From JAQVWU01 sp964628455 (lineage in GTDB: Bacteria; Bacillota; Clostridia; Oscillospirales; CAG-272): a DNA stretch of 14,156 bases. A program made the position numbers and the translations under genes. Each line of letters begins with the position of its first letter. Within the stretch, counting starts at the first letter, position 1. This document shows positions 1 through 6,378 of the stretch, piece after piece. The notes below the pieces were generated by a model, which saw only the letters and a list, made by a program, of their open reading frames with translations, searched no databases and was not told where the DNA came from. The stretch covers positions 1 through 14,156 of the forward strand of contig CAZVPD010000102.1 in assembly GCA_964628455.1 (NCBI GenBank), given 5' to 3'.

Positions 1-332
1 AAAAGCTCTGCTCCCTTAGCGGCTACAAGCTCTTTGTTGGAAGTTACAACACTTTTTCCGGCATTTAAACAGGCCTTTACAAAGTCGTAGGCCGGGTTAA
101 TTCCTCCCATAACCTCTGCAACAATGCGGACTTCGGGATCGTTTAAAATAATCTCAAAGTCATGAATGATCCTGTCTTCGTATCTGTCGCCCGGAAATTC
201 TCTCAGATCCAGTATATATTTTATATTCAGTTCGTCACCCGTGCGGCTTCTGATGATATCGCGATTGACGGTCAATACTTCCGCGACCCCGCTTCCGACA
301 ACACCATACCCCATTATTGCGATATTGATCAT
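1..332 (-). CDS. hom: Homoserine dehydrogenase, N-terminal part (cut by window start)
   Basis: NAD(P)-dependent homoserine dehydrogenase reduces aspartate-semialdehyde to homoserine, the branch point to threonine and methionine, in the cytosol. The first 110 codons are visible; the rest lies outside the window. The protein opens with a Rossmann dinucleotide-binding fold: a beta strand followed by GYGVVGSG (residues 8-15), the GxGxxG fingerprint typical of this enzyme. Around residues 72-76 comes EVMGG and around 95-104 KSVVTSNKEL, both hallmark segments of homoserine dehydrogenase (the nucleotide-binding domain's conserved E-x-x-G-G and the S/T-A/S-N-K strand). The ATG at 332 is preceded by AAGGAA at a suitable distance. 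It lies 17 bp downstream of the transglutaminase-like gene stop, so the two are probably co-transcribed. The metY gene on the other strand uses a homoserine derivative. The family call is firm; only the cofactor domain can be judged here. Confidence 0.93.
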   Translation of the reverse strand, partial: MINIAIMGYGVVGSGVAEVLTVNRDIIRSRTGDELNIKYILDLREFPGDRYEDRIIHDFEIILNDPEVRIVAEVMGGINPAYDFVKACLNAGKSVVTSNKELVAAKGAEL

Positions 333-349
333 ATTTTCAGTTCCTTATA

Positions 350-1714
350 TTAATTTTCATAGTAGAGCCTGATGGTAGCGGCATCACTCACAAAGGACGC
401 GTTATACTCACGGTATACCGGCAATAATTTAAAATCATCCTGAACATTATTGATCCGCTTTATGACTTCTATAATGATATCATAGTAGTCGTCTTTATCG
501 CCGGGCAGATCGATGAAGATTTCCAGGTAATTGCGCTGCGCGTATCCCGCTTTAAGCAATTCCCTGTATATGATCCTCTCGAGTGCGACGACGCTGCCGG
601 CATATAATTCCTTTTCGTGATAATACGAGTGGTCATCGGAAGCGACCGGGAGCTTTGATTTTTCGTCGGGTTTGTGATCGAGTAAAATGACCGCATCGCT
701 CAGATTAAAATACCCGTGAAACATGAGGTCGGGCTCAAAATATAAATCGGCATCATTCCAAGACGCGTCGACATGGTAATAATCCCGGCCCAGGGATACC
801 AGATTCCACGCATGGGGCTGATCATCGGCGGTCCCGTATACCACCAGACTCTGTATATCGTTTCTGTCATACAATAATTTCAATGCCAGAGCATAACCGT
901 CCGAAAAAGCTTTGCCGGCAACAAGAGCGCCGTATGCCGTATTATACAAGCCGTTTTCGTTGTCATCGTCTTCGGCAAAGGTACAGTTGCGAACCAGATA
1001 ATCATGCAGCTCCGCTTCACGCGTAAATTTGTCGCTGTTTTCGTCCACCGACATCGCAGCTACATCGGCAGCCATATCCAGTTCGGTCTTCATGGCTTCG
1101 ATCTCTGCCGGCGTATGAAAATAGGTCAGTTTTATACGGGTTTTATGACCGTTTGACAGCATTTCGGCAGAGGATGCGGTTAAATAAAAACACTCCGGAT
1201 GATCCGCCAACACATACTTCATAATTCTGCCGAATTCGGCTGCTGTGAATTTATACGGCAGAATATCCGAATATTCGGCGCACAGGTCGGCCGCGGCAAA
1301 AATACTGTTGTATAAGGCTTGTTCACGGTAGGAAATAATATTATAATAATATTTGTCGGGTATATATTCCGGAACCGTATTTTCCGCTTTGGACAGGATA
1401 AGCGCGTAATTCAATTCGACGCACATATTTATGCTAAAAATAAACAGCAGCAGAGCACCTGCCGAAATCATGAGCTTTTTGTATTTTTTCAGAAAAGCCG
1501 AAATGTTACATTTCACATCGACAATATGAACGTCTTCATCCGGCTTTATCCCGGCTTTTTTCGGAAGATCGGCTTTTAAATCTTTTATATCGGCACCGCC
1601 TTTCGGAAATACACGCGGCAGCCATAAAAATAAAAAATACGGTCTGCAGCAATGCATTTGATTTTTACAGAGAACAGCGGCTGTCCGCCGCGGTCTTATT
1701 CGGGACATGATCAT
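350..1714 (-). CDS. Membrane-anchored transglutaminase-like protein, catalytic Cys replaced by Ser
   Basis: Numbering is from the ATG at 1714. A hydrophobic stretch at about residues 81-97 (after a Lys-rich FLKKYKK) looks like a membrane anchor, with the rest of the protein outside. Residues about 235-320 match the transglutaminase-like fold: the helix usually written GxAxCxGYAxA appears here as GKAFSDGYALA, followed by HAWN (His301) and YYHVDASW (His314, Asp316). So His and Asp of the triad are present, but the nucleophile position is Ser271 (codon TCG at 904-902). In active relatives Cys sits here; this copy is probably a non-peptidase binding protein or uses other chemistry (inference). 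Residues about 330-454 form a C-terminal region I do not recognise. The start is uncertain: a promoter-like TATAAT lies 1 bp upstream of the ATG at 1714, so translation may begin at the ATG at 1708 (leaderless) or further inside (ATG at 1657). Confidence 0.8.
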   Translation of the reverse strand: MIMSRIRPRRTAAVLCKNQMHCCRPYFLFLWLPRVFPKGGADIKDLKADLPKKAGIKPDEDVHIVDVKCNISAFLKKYKKLMISAGALLLFIFSINMCVELNYALILSKAENTVPEYIPDKYYYNIISYREQALYNSIFAAADLCAEYSDILPYKFTAAEFGRIMKYVLADHPECFYLTASSAEMLSNGHKTRIKLTYFHTPAEIEAMKTELDMAADVAAMSVDENSDKFTREAELHDYLVRNCTFAEDDDNENGLYNTAYGALVAGKAFSDGYALALKLLYDRNDIQSLVVYGTADDQPHAWNLVSLGRDYYHVDASWNDADLYFEPDLMFHGYFNLSDAVILLDHKPDEKSKLPVASDDHSYYHEKELYAGSVVALERIIYRELLKAGYAQRNYLEIFIDLPGDKDDYYDIIIEVIKRINNVQDDFKLLPVYREYNASFVSDAATIRLYYEN

Positions 1715-1715
1715 T

Positions 1716-1743
1716 ATTATATCATATTCCGTAAAAAAATCAA
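1716..1743 (-). promoter_or_regulatory. Promoter for the transglutaminase-like gene and hom
   Basis: On the minus strand TTGATT, a 16-nt spacer and a perfect TATAAT (1721-1716). The predicted transcription start falls near 1709, at or just inside the first codons of the open frame, which questions the annotated start. It lies directly after the terminator of the upstream surface-protein gene, as expected for an independent unit. Confidence 0.6.
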
Positions 1744-1760
1744 GGGTAAGCCGTCAGATA

Positions 1761-1799
1761 ATAAAAAAGAAGCAGAGCGGTGTATAAACGCCCTGCTTC
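1761..1799 (-). terminator. Intrinsic terminator of surface-protein copy A
   Basis: Inverted repeat 1769-1779 / 1789-1799 (GAAGCAGAGCG and its partner) with a 9-nt loop; in the minus-strand RNA one pair is G-U. It is followed by a T-rich run (TTTTTTAT, minus strand, 1768-1761). It lies 20 bp after the stop of the gene at 1820 and is nearly the same sequence as the terminator of copy B. Confidence 0.85.
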
Positions 1800-1819
1800 G
1801 ATCTGTTTGTTTTACCGGT

Positions 1820-2647
1820 TTATTTCTTTTTGGAAGCGATATAAGCTGCACCGAAGGAAAGAACGACGGCGACTACCGCTATGGATGCGATGTCGGATGT
1901 CTGAGCTGCCACGGGAGCTGCTTCGGCGGGTGCTTCTTCAACGACTGCGGGAGCTTCGGCTGCTGCTTCTTCGGCTGCCGCGTCTGCGGGAGCTTCGGCC
2001 GGTGCCGCGGCTGCCTGCTCTTCGGAGCCCACATAGGCTATAGCGTCGGCTTCGTTAGCAAAGAAAGCGATGTAGTCGATATAGATCTGTTCGCCGTCCA
2101 CCATGCTTCCGCCCGAATCCGCGCCGTCGTCGCCTTCGCTCCACATCGGATCAAGGCGTATCCAGTCGAGTGTGCCGGCCCAGTATGTTTCTGTCAGCGG
2201 ATCGACCGCTTTATAAGCATTGACTGTTTCGACGTTGGAAGTGGGGATATAGGTGATGACCGTCTGCCACTCTTCGCTGTTGGGGAGTATGTTGATGTGC
2301 GTGCATTCCGGACCGGCAAGGCTTCTGCCGTCGGTGGCTCCGAAGAGCTCGATGGCGGTTGCGTAGCTCTTGTTCAGGACGCGCGCTTTGACCCAGAATA
2401 CCTGGGAAACATCGTCAACAGATAAGTCGACGGAAACACTGGGATCTCCGCCTGTAGCCGTGAATATGTGGTAGAAGTTTTCGGCGGCATACGTTAATGT
2501 GTTTGCCGCGCTTTTGCCTCCCATACTGTCTTCGATACCGGTATCGGTGCCGAATTCCCAGAGAAGCGTGGGTGCCGCATACGCGCTCATTGCGAGAACC
2601 GCTGTGAGCATACATAAGATAACCGTGAGACCGATGATTTTCTTCAT
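1820..2647 (-). CDS. Secreted, C-terminally anchored surface protein, copy A
   Basis: Function unknown. From the ATG at 2647 the protein has 275 residues. Residues 1-24 are a classic signal peptide (MKK, hydrophobic core, cleavage after SAYA). Residues about 26-206 form one extracellular domain, probably a beta-sandwich by its alternating pattern, with conserved segments LWEFG near the N-terminus, FWVKARVLNKSYATAIELFG in the middle and IYIDYIAFF at the end; the last resembles the closing strand of carbohydrate-binding-like domains (weak). Residues about 208-247 are an Ala/Pro/Glu-rich linker. Residues 249-252 are QTSD, then a hydrophobic segment and KKK: the layout of a cell-wall sorting signal or tail anchor. 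A TTG at 2662 could add five residues, but GAAAGG then has no spacing; with the ATG the spacing is about 15 nt, long but the same in both copies. It is about 87% identical by eye to copy B. Confidence 0.85.
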   Translation of the reverse strand: MKKIIGLTVILCMLTAVLAMSAYAAPTLLWEFGTDTGIEDSMGGKSAANTLTYAAENFYHIFTATGGDPSVSVDLSVDDVSQVFWVKARVLNKSYATAIELFGATDGRSLAGPECTHINILPNSEEWQTVITYIPTSNVETVNAYKAVDPLTETYWAGTLDWIRLDPMWSEGDDGADSGGSMVDGEQIYIDYIAFFANEADAIAYVGSEEQAAAAPAEAPADAAAEEAAAEAPAVVEEAPAEAAPVAAQTSDIASIAVVAVVLSFGAAYIASKKK

Positions 2648-2682
2648 GCGATGGATGACCAACCTTTCAAATCTGATTTTAT

Positions 2683-2716
2683 TTGATCAAGCAGACAAAC
2701 ATGCCTGCTTGATCAA
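2683..2716 (-). promoter_or_regulatory. Perfect 12-bp stem-loop at the mRNA 5' end of copy A
   Basis: TTGATCAAGCAG (2683-2694) and its exact inverse (2705-2716) flank a 10-nt loop. On the minus strand it starts at about the predicted transcription start of copy A and ends 35 nt before the ATG. It is not followed by a T run, so it is not a terminator. Likely roles are transcript stabilisation or an operator (inference). Copy B has a hairpin of unrelated sequence in the same place. Confidence 0.7.
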
Positions 2717-2723
2717 CAGACAG

Positions 2724-2752
2724 ATTATAACATACAATCCGTCTGTTTGCAA
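2724..2752 (-). promoter_or_regulatory. Promoter of surface-protein copy A
   Basis: Minus strand: -35 TTGCAA (2752-2747), 17-nt spacer, -10 TATAAT (2729-2724) preceded by TG (extended -10 type). The predicted start is near 2717. The hexamers are bracketed by a short inverted repeat, ACAGAC (2716-2721) and GTCTGT (2741-2746), which could be a repressor site (inference). Confidence 0.75.
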
Positions 2753-2834
2753 TGTTTTTTTCACAAATCGTTAAAATTGTGTTAATAAACGACAAATGTG
2801 TGCCATAAAACAGATTCAATAGTGTGTATTTCAT

Positions 2835-2874
2835 AAAAAAATGAAGCAGAGCGGTAAATAAACGCTCTGCTTCA
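2835..2874 (-). terminator. Intrinsic terminator of surface-protein copy B
   Basis: A perfect 12-bp stem (2842-2853 with 2863-2874), 9-nt loop, then seven T residues on the minus strand (2841-2835). It lies 18 bp after the stop of copy B, so copy B should be transcribed apart from copy A. The sequence matches the copy A terminator except for a few positions, including an A-U pair that is G-U in copy A. Confidence 0.92.
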
Positions 2875-2892
2875 ATAATATGTTATAATTAA

Positions 2893-3717
2893 TTATTTCT
2901 TTTTGGACGAGATATAAGCTGCGCCGAAGGAAAGAACGACTGCGATCACCGCTATGGACGCGATGTCGGAAGTCTGAGCTGCCACGGGAGCCGCTTCGGC
3001 GGGTGCTTCTTCAACGACTGCGGGAGCTTCGGCTGCTGCCTCTTCGGCTGCCGCTTCTGCGGGAACTTCGGCCGGTGCCGCGGCTGCCTGCTCCTCGGCG
3101 CCCATGTAGGCTACAGCGTCTGCTTCGTTAGCGAAGAATGCGATGTAGTCGATATAGATCTGTTCGCCGTCCACCATGCTTCCGCCGGAATCCGAACCGT
3201 CATCGCCTTCGCTCCACATCGGATCGAGGCGTATCCAGTCAACTGTGCCTTCCCAGTATGTTTCGGTCAGCGGATCGACCGCTTTGTAGTTATTGACTGT
3301 TTCGACGTTGGCAGTCGGAATATAGGTGATGACCGTCTGCCACTCTTCGCTGTTGGGGAGTATGTTGATATGGGTGCATTCCGGACCTGCAAGCCCTCTG
3401 CCGTTTGTATGTCCGAAAAGCTCGATTGCCGTCGCGTAACTCTTGTTCAGAACGCGCGCTTTGACCCAGAAAATCTGAGAAACATCGTCGGCGGAATAAT
3501 CTACGGAAACAAACGGGTCATTTCCGGTTGCCGTGAAAATGTGATAGAAACTTTCGGCTTCGTATGTAAGCACGTTTACGCCGTTGGCACCCATATTGTC
3601 TTCGATGCCTGTGCCCTCGCCGAATTCCCAGAGCATGGTGGGGGCGGCATACGCGCTCATGGAAAGAATTGCGGCAAGCATGCTTAAAATAACTGTAAGT
3701 CCGATGATTTTTTTCAT
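2893..3717 (-). CDS. Secreted, C-terminally anchored surface protein, copy B
   Basis: Paralogue of the gene at 1820-2647 with the same build: signal peptide 1-24 ending SAYA, a single extracellular domain to about residue 205, an Ala/Pro/Glu linker, then QTSD, a hydrophobic segment and KKK. It has 274 residues; the one-residue length difference falls in a variable patch around residues 43-50, the most diverged part of the mature domain. The middle (TAIELFG, AGPECTHINILPNSEEWQTV) and the C-terminal third are almost unchanged. Nucleotide identity is also high, with exact runs over 40 bp (for example 2067-2113 and 3140-3186), so the duplication is recent or kept alike by gene conversion. The ATG at 3717 was chosen because the signal peptide starts there; a TTG at 3732 is the alternative. 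Own promoter and own terminator. Function unknown; abundant surface or substrate-binding protein is an inference from the strong signals. Confidence 0.86.
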   Translation of the reverse strand: MKKIIGLTVILSMLAAILSMSAYAAPTMLWEFGEGTGIEDNMGANGVNVLTYEAESFYHIFTATGNDPFVSVDYSADDVSQIFWVKARVLNKSYATAIELFGHTNGRGLAGPECTHINILPNSEEWQTVITYIPTANVETVNNYKAVDPLTETYWEGTVDWIRLDPMWSEGDDGSDSGGSMVDGEQIYIDYIAFFANEADAVAYMGAEEQAAAAPAEVPAEAAAEEAAAEAPAVVEEAPAEAAPVAAQTSDIASIAVIAVVLSFGAAYISSKKK

Positions 3718-3757
3718 GTGTTGATTTGCCAACCTTTCTTAGTTTTCATATTTGTAT

Positions 3758-3795
3758 CAAATTGTTTAACATTAGGGTCTGCTGTTAACAATTTG
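3758..3795 (-). promoter_or_regulatory. Stem-loop at the mRNA 5' end of copy B
   Basis: CAAATTGTT(T)AAC (3758-3770) and its inverse GTTAACAATTTG (3784-3795) form a 12-bp stem with one bulged base and a 13-nt loop. It starts within a few bases of the predicted transcription start and ends 40 nt before the ATG. Its position matches the copy A hairpin, but the sequence does not. Confidence 0.65.
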
Positions 3796-3804
3796 ACTGT
3801 ATTT

Positions 3805-3832
3805 ATTATATCACATAAACCGAAAAAATCAA
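3805..3832 (-). promoter_or_regulatory. Promoter of surface-protein copy B
   Basis: Minus strand: TTGATT (3832-3827), 16-nt spacer, TATAAT (3810-3805); predicted start near 3798. It resembles the promoter of the transglutaminase-like gene (same -35, T-run and CGG in the spacer) more than that of copy A. Confidence 0.7.
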
Positions 3833-3960
3833 TACAAATTTTACATTATATTATTTTCGGCGGATGAACCAATCGTCATAGTTCATATTTGTATACATTA
3901 TACAATTTATATACATAAAAATGACATTTCAAGATAATTTCTAAATTATTGATACCGATG
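3833..3960. other. AT-rich divergent intergenic region without a gene
   Basis: Between the promoter of copy B (minus) and the promoter of the metallo-hydrolase operon (plus). It is strongly AT-rich, with short self-complementary runs such as GTATACATTATAC. I see no start codon with a ribosome site, no RNA gene and no T-box motif here. It may hold an upstream activator site, but none is evident. Confidence 0.5.
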
Positions 3961-3989
3961 TAGACAGAATATATGTTTTATGTTATAAT
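3961..3989 (+). promoter_or_regulatory. Promoter of the MBL-gltX-glnS-metY operon
   Basis: TAGACA (3961-3966, one mismatch to TTGACA), exactly 17 nt, TATAAT (3984-3989). The predicted start near 3996 leaves a leader of about 30 nt, too short for a T-box or riboswitch. Confidence 0.75.
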
Positions 3990-4024
3990 AATAAATCATA
4001 ATAAAATCCGGGAAAACAAAAACA

Positions 4025-4645
4025 ATGAAAATATCGACTTTTATTCTGGGATCCATGCAGACAAACTGCTATTTTCTGACCGATGAAGAGACGGGTATAA
4101 CGGCAATAGCGGATCCGGCTGATTCGGCTGAAAAGATCCTTGTAAAAATAAACGAACGCGGGCTTAAGGTAAAATACATCCTCCTGACTCACGCGCATTT
4201 TGACCACATGATGGCGCTTGAAGAGATCCGCGCGGAGACGCATGCCCCGCTGTATATACACCGGCTTGATGCTCCCGCACTCCTGGACCCGGAGTTATCC
4301 TATATGGGCAGATACGGCGGCAGAGACGCGCCGTGCCGGCCTGCCGATTTTTTACTAAACGAAGGCGATGTCCTCGCACTTGGAAAAAGCCGGTTAAAAA
4401 TCCTGCATACTCCCGGGCATACAATGGGCTCGGTCTGCATTCTGGCGGAAGACAGCATCATAACGGGAGATACCCTTTTCAAAGGCGATATCGGCCGTTA
4501 TGACCTGTACGGCGGAAATTACAGTCAGCTTCTGCAGTCATTACATAGACTATCCGCTCTGGAGGGCGATTATAAAATATATCCCGGACACGGTTCATCG
4601 ACACGCCTGAGCACGGAACGCAAAACCAACATCAGCTTATTATAA
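4025..4645 (+). CDS. Metallo-beta-lactamase-fold hydrolase, glyoxalase II-like
   Basis: Cytosolic metal-dependent hydrolase of the glyoxalase II (hydroxyacylglutathione hydrolase) branch; probable thioester substrate, identity unknown. The 206 residues carry the full metal set: THAHFDH with His56, His58, Asp60 and His61, then HTPGHT with His132, TGDTLF with Asp149, and YPGHG with His189. The opening segment, with a strand ending near SMQTNCYFL, is the common start of this branch. The length fits the short bacterial form, which lacks the C-terminal glutathione-binding domain of true glyoxalase II, so a general detoxification or housekeeping role is likelier. The start has a weak ribosome site (GGGAA) about 10 nt upstream. 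It is the first gene after a consensus promoter, and gltX begins 17 bp after its stop, which suggests co-transcription with the tRNA synthetases, a link I cannot explain functionally. Confidence 0.9.
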   Translation: MKISTFILGSMQTNCYFLTDEETGITAIADPADSAEKILVKINERGLKVKYILLTHAHFDHMMALEEIRAETHAPLYIHRLDAPALLDPELSYMGRYGGRDAPCRPADFLLNEGDVLALGKSRLKILHTPGHTMGSVCILAEDSIITGDTLFKGDIGRYDLYGGNYSQLLQSLHRLSALEGDYKIYPGHGSSTRLSTERKTNISLL

Positions 4646-4662
4646 AACAATCGAGGTAAATC

Positions 4663-6306
4663 ATGGATTATGCATATCTTGCGGATCTTTTGTTTCCGGA
4701 TATAAAAACCACACCTGACGATATGGAAAAACGCTTTCCCCCGCGCAGTCTGCCCGAAGGAGCAGCGGTGACCCGCTTTGCGCCTTCTCCGACCGGTTTT
4801 GTCCATTTCGGCGGATTATTCCCCACGCGGGTAAGCGAACGCCTCGCGCATCAGAGCGGAGGAATCCTGTTTTTACGCATTGAGGATACGGATTCAAAAC
4901 GCGAAGTGGAGGGAGCCGAAAAAAATCTGATCGTCACACTCGAAAATTACGGTATCGTTTTTGATGAGGGTGCAGCTGCCGACGGCGGAGACAAGGGCGC
5001 ATACGGGCCGTACAGGCAGTCTCAGCGCGCCGATATCTATCAGACATACGGACGGGACCTTGTCAGGCAGGGGAAAGCGTATCCCTGCTTCTGTTCGCCG
5101 GAAGAGCTTGACGCCATTCGCATCGAGCAGGAGGAAAGCAAATCCGATCCCGGTTATTACGGCCGATGGGCTGTTTGGCGCGATGCAGACTTTGATGCGG
5201 TCAAAAAGAAACTGAGTGAAAATGTTCCGTTCGTGCTTCGTCTTCGTTCGGACGGAAACCTGACGAACAAGATCAGATTTCACGACCTCGTCAAAGGCGA
5301 GATCGAAATCACGGAAAACGATAAAGACCATGTGCTCTTAAAAAGCGACGGCATACCGACTTATCATTTCGCGCATGCGGTCGACGACCATCTGATGCGG
5401 ACGACCCACGTTGTCCGCGGAGAAGAATGGCTTCCGTCGCTGCCCTTCCATATACAGCTCTTTTCCGCTCTGAATTTCAGGCTTCCGAAATACCTGCACA
5501 TTTCACAACTGATGAAACTCGAAGGAAATTCAAAGAAGAAACTTTCAAAGCGAGACAAAGGCGTAGATATGCGCTGGTATGACGAGTCCGGTTATTCTCC
5601 GGTCTGCCTGACCGAATATGTGATGACGCTCCTTAATTCGAATTACGAGGAATGGCGGGCGGTAAATCCCGATAAACCGTTCACCGAATTCGATTTCTCC
5701 GTCAAAAAGATGAGCCCGTCGGGGTGTCTGCTGGATACGGACAAACTGACAGATGTCTGTAAAAACACCCTTGCACGCATGACTTCCGAAGAGATCGTCG
5801 CAGGGGTAACGGCATGGGCCGAAAAATACGACACGGAACTGGCTGTAAAAATAAAAAACGACACGGAATATGCCGCTAAAATTTTCTCTATCGGCCGGGG
5901 CGGATCAAAACCCAGGAAAGATCTGGCGACTTGGGCTGACGCAAGGCCATATATATCGCCTTTTTATGACGATTTATTCCGCATGGAAACTGATTTCCCG
6001 GACGGATTTAATCGTATAGATATAACGGAGTCTCTCTCCTTGTTCACCGAAACGTATGACGAAACCGATGATCAGACGGTATGGTTCGGTAAAATAAAAT
6101 CGATTGCGGAAAAAATCGGCTATGCGCCCGAAACCAGGCTTTATAAGAAAAATCCTTCGGATTACAAGGGACATGTCGGTGATATCTCGATGTTTATCAG
6201 AATAGCCGTCACGGGAAGATTAAACTCACCTGATTTATATGAAGTCATGCATATACTGGGTCAGAAGCGGACGATTGAAAGAATAAAAAAACAGATCATC
6301 CGATAA
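4663..6306 (+). CDS. gltX: Glutamate--tRNA ligase, long clostridial form
   Basis: Charges tRNA-Glu with glutamate using ATP. It is a class I synthetase: the HIGH-type motif is PSPTGFVHFGG (residues 41-51) and the KMSKS-type motif is KKLSKRDKG, with KLSKR at 293-297. Between them lie LRIEDTD (71-77), YRQSQR (117-122) and the tRNA/amino-acid segment VRGEEWLPS (251-259). At 547 residues it is longer than the usual 470-490: about 35 residues precede the catalytic domain (LADLLFPDI) and the anticodon-binding part is extended, as in a known clostridial subgroup. The start ATG has GAGG about 7 nt upstream. A glnS gene follows 72 bp later, so this GluRS may be discriminating (charging tRNA-Glu only) rather than feeding the Glu-tRNA-Gln amidotransferase route; this cannot be decided from sequence alone. 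Confidence 0.95.
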   Translation: MDYAYLADLLFPDIKTTPDDMEKRFPPRSLPEGAAVTRFAPSPTGFVHFGGLFPTRVSERLAHQSGGILFLRIEDTDSKREVEGAEKNLIVTLENYGIVFDEGAAADGGDKGAYGPYRQSQRADIYQTYGRDLVRQGKAYPCFCSPEELDAIRIEQEESKSDPGYYGRWAVWRDADFDAVKKKLSENVPFVLRLRSDGNLTNKIRFHDLVKGEIEITENDKDHVLLKSDGIPTYHFAHAVDDHLMRTTHVVRGEEWLPSLPFHIQLFSALNFRLPKYLHISQLMKLEGNSKKKLSKRDKGVDMRWYDESGYSPVCLTEYVMTLLNSNYEEWRAVNPDKPFTEFDFSVKKMSPSGCLLDTDKLTDVCKNTLARMTSEEIVAGVTAWAEKYDTELAVKIKNDTEYAAKIFSIGRGGSKPRKDLATWADARPYISPFYDDLFRMETDFPDGFNRIDITESLSLFTETYDETDDQTVWFGKIKSIAEKIGYAPETRLYKKNPSDYKGHVGDISMFIRIAVTGRLNSPDLYEVMHILGQKRTIERIKKQIIR

Positions 6307-6378
6307 TTAAAACGATAATCTCCAAATCGGACCGATCCGCTTTCCCATTCTCATATTTTAAATTCGGAGGATGAAACA

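Noticed and set aside
1652..2425. Long plus-strand open frame rich in Cys, Gly and Phe
   Set aside because: It is the antisense of surface-protein copy A; the Cys/Gly pattern arises from the repetitive GC-rich codons of the Ala/Pro/Glu linker. No ribosome site, and the matching antisense frame is broken in copy B.
2683..2716. Hairpin before copy A as a terminator
   Set aside because: No T run follows on either strand and it lies downstream of a consensus promoter at the expected mRNA start.
1820..3732. Twin genes as a transposon or composite mobile element
   Set aside because: No transposase, no terminal inverted repeats flanking the pair and no target duplication; a plain tandem duplication explains it.
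3990..4024. Possible T-box or riboswitch controlling the tRNA synthetase operon
   Set aside because: The leader from the predicted start is only about 30 nt, and no T-box sequence or terminator/antiterminator pair is seen there or in the 72-bp gltX-glnS gap.
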